Source of the DNA: Azolla pinnata
Taxonomy: Eukaryota > Streptophyta > Polypodiopsida > Salviniales > Salviniaceae
Length of the DNA stretch: 64,000 nucleotides
NCBI GenBank assembly: GCA_037176905.1
Contig: JBBBWG010032418.1
Span: 1-64,000 of the forward strand
Direction of reading: 5' to 3'
Both the position numbers and the translations under genes were made by a program. The notes beneath the pieces are model-generated. The model saw only the letters and a program-made list of their open reading frames with translations. It had not been told where the DNA came from and did no database searches. Every line of letters begins with the position of its first letter. Position 1 is the first letter of the stretch. Shown piece after piece: positions 62,701 to 64,000 of the stretch.

Positions 62701-63117
62701 GACAATTTTCTGAGGTTTTTTGTACCCCTTGTATATGTGCTGTTGTGATGTACTCCTCTCTCTCTCTCTGTCTCTCTCCCTCTCGTGGATTAAGCTTTTG
62801 TAACTAAATAACTTGGGAGTTTATTTTAACTTCTTTGGAATTGCTTTCCTAAATCTAACTGTTTATGAGTTCTCTGGCTTGACAGTTTGACAGCAATCAC
62901 ACAGCTTGCTCACCATGGGATGATATTTGTACCAATAGGCTACACATTTGGTAGCGGTATGTTTGAAATGAAGGAATTGAAGGGTGGATCCCCCTACGGA
63001 GCTGGTACCTACGCCGGTGATGGTAGTAGACAACCCACAGTGTTGGAGCTCGAACAAGCTTTCCACCAAGGGAAGGTCGTCTCTGGCATTGCCAAGAAAC
63101 TGAAGAATGGTGCTTGA
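59742..63117 (+). CDS. FQR1: FQR1/WrbA-like NAD(P)H:quinone oxidoreductase (4 exons)
   Basis: FMN-dependent, flavodoxin-like enzyme that reduces quinones by two electrons and protects against semiquinones; in plants it is auxin-inducible and found at the plasma membrane or cytosol. Exons 59742-59767, 60447-60540, 61640-61902, 62886-63117 give 204 residues, the same length as Arabidopsis FQR1 as I recall it. Phases are 2, 0, 2. The FMN phosphate loop is [15 protein letters not shown] (10-24). [20 protein letters not shown] (78-97), [20 protein letters not shown] and [19 protein letters not shown] are the WrbA flavin and dimer segments. The C-terminus has [18 protein letters not shown] and ends [10 protein letters not shown]. 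All expected flavin-binding residues are present and nothing is broken. The first exon encodes only nine residues, and intron 1 carries a CT run. Confidence 0.96.
59964..59993. repeat. (CT)n run in FQR1 intron 1
   Basis: About fourteen CT units, inside the intron between exons 1 and 2 of the quinone reductase gene. Confidence 0.9.
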
Positions 63118-64000
63118 TTCTCTGGTATTCTCTCTCGGTTTTTACCCTTATTATTATCTTTTATGCCCATCCCATTGGTCATTTTACTTTCAAAATGTAT
63201 TAGATATGTGTGGTTGTTCCGATTGCGACTTCGGGATAATGATTTAAATAAAAAAGGGAAAACTGAAATACCCAACAGCTTTTGGAAGCTGAATGAACTG
63301 CTGTAAACATATTTTGGGGCAAGTTTTTGATGGAATGGGTATGAACCACTGAGCATGATTGACCCAACATGCAGACTGTGATCCGTAAGTTAAGGATAGC
63401 TTGTTTCCATGATGCTGGAGTACAAATGAAGAACTTAAGCCCTTCTGCTGTGTTACAGATTCCTTCCTTACGATCCCAATGCTTAATTCGCTTTGTGTTT
63501 CACTAGCATCAAATTGAAGTGGATTTTGTTTTTCAATGGATGTATCTGATCATTTATGTCAAGGAACGAAAGATGTTTTTCATTTATGTTTTTCAATTGA
63601 CACCATTTATGTCAAGGAACGAAAGACGTAATTGACAGCAGAACTTGCATCAGCTTGATGAAGGATGATACAAATGATAATCAAAGGTCGATCAGTTGTT
63701 TATGATAGTTGATGAGTAAAGCTGATTCGAGTTGTGCCATAACAGTTTAAAATGATGGATCTGTTGCTTATGTCTTTCTACAGTGCCATTACAACGGAAG
63801 TAGTTGATCTTCTACTTGTGCTCGTTGATGGATAAAGCTAGCAATGTTACTTGACGCGAAATTCTGGACCTGCCGTAAGAGCATGCTGCCAAGCTTTGAG
63901 ATACATGGGCCAGGACATTGAGAAATTCAGTAAGTTCTTGATGGAGAGATTTCTTAATGAGAAGCTTACAAATGGAAGGTGATGGTGTAGGTCAAGGTCA
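63118..64000. other. 3' flank of FQR1, no further gene seen
   Basis: The 3' untranslated region of FQR1 presumably lies here. One direct repeat is visible: TTTATGTCAAGGAACGAAAG A occurs near 63555 and 63606. No coding frame is supported. Confidence 0.55.

Noticed and set aside
1-64000. Retroviral, LTR or other capsid-bearing fossils
   Set aside because: No reverse transcriptase, integrase, protease, capsid or envelope signature was seen in any frame, and no paired long terminal repeats were noticed. The repeats are tandem, not terminal.

Overview
This is nuclear DNA of a land plant. The genes are intron-rich with GT..AG introns and belong to plant families (SnRK2 kinase, LEA2/NHL protein, LETM1, exocyst SEC10, plant-type J-protein, FQR1 quinone reductase). 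Plant-type CCCTAAA telomere-like repeats also occur. Genes are fairly dense (eight in 64 kb), which suggests a compact genome. I cannot name the species. The unusual gene content, a SMUG1-type uracil-DNA glycosylase, makes a lineage outside the well-studied flowering plants worth considering, but that is inference.

Layout: SnRK2 kinase (-, 2233-5272, 9 exons); LEA2/NHL membrane protein (+, 9569-10735, 2 exons); APE2-like AP endonuclease (-, 13898-16436, 6 exons); LRR protein of the STK11IP-like plant family (+, 21463-25042, 5 exons); SMUG1-like uracil-DNA glycosylase (-, 27403-31055, 8 exons); LETM1 mitochondrial inner-membrane protein (+, 33651-38689, 9 exons); SEC10/EXOC5 (+, 42392-51950, 24 exons); J-domain protein (-, 53333-54988, one exon); FQR1/WrbA-like quinone reductase (+, 59742-63117, 4 exons). 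Exon chains were assembled by hand. Every junction keeps phase, and each finished protein was compared from memory with its family.

The rest is dominated by tandem repeats: CATA arrays, a 31-bp array inside a kinase intron, mixed telomere-like arrays, GAA/TTC runs, 120-190 bp satellites and a long degenerate ATTAAG-type array. They are uneven. The head-to-head (5') intervals and the leaders are packed with arrays, while the tail-to-tail intervals are almost free of them. Two runs of exactly 100 N lie inside such repeats, and the neighbouring repeat copies suggest that little or no sequence is missing there.

Functionally the genes are mostly unrelated housekeeping genes: stress signalling, secretion, mitochondrial ion balance, redox and chaperone. 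Two of them, APE2-like and SMUG1-like, act in the same process, base excision repair, and lie 11 kb apart on the same strand. No intact mobile element, virus-like element, CRISPR array or rRNA was recognised.
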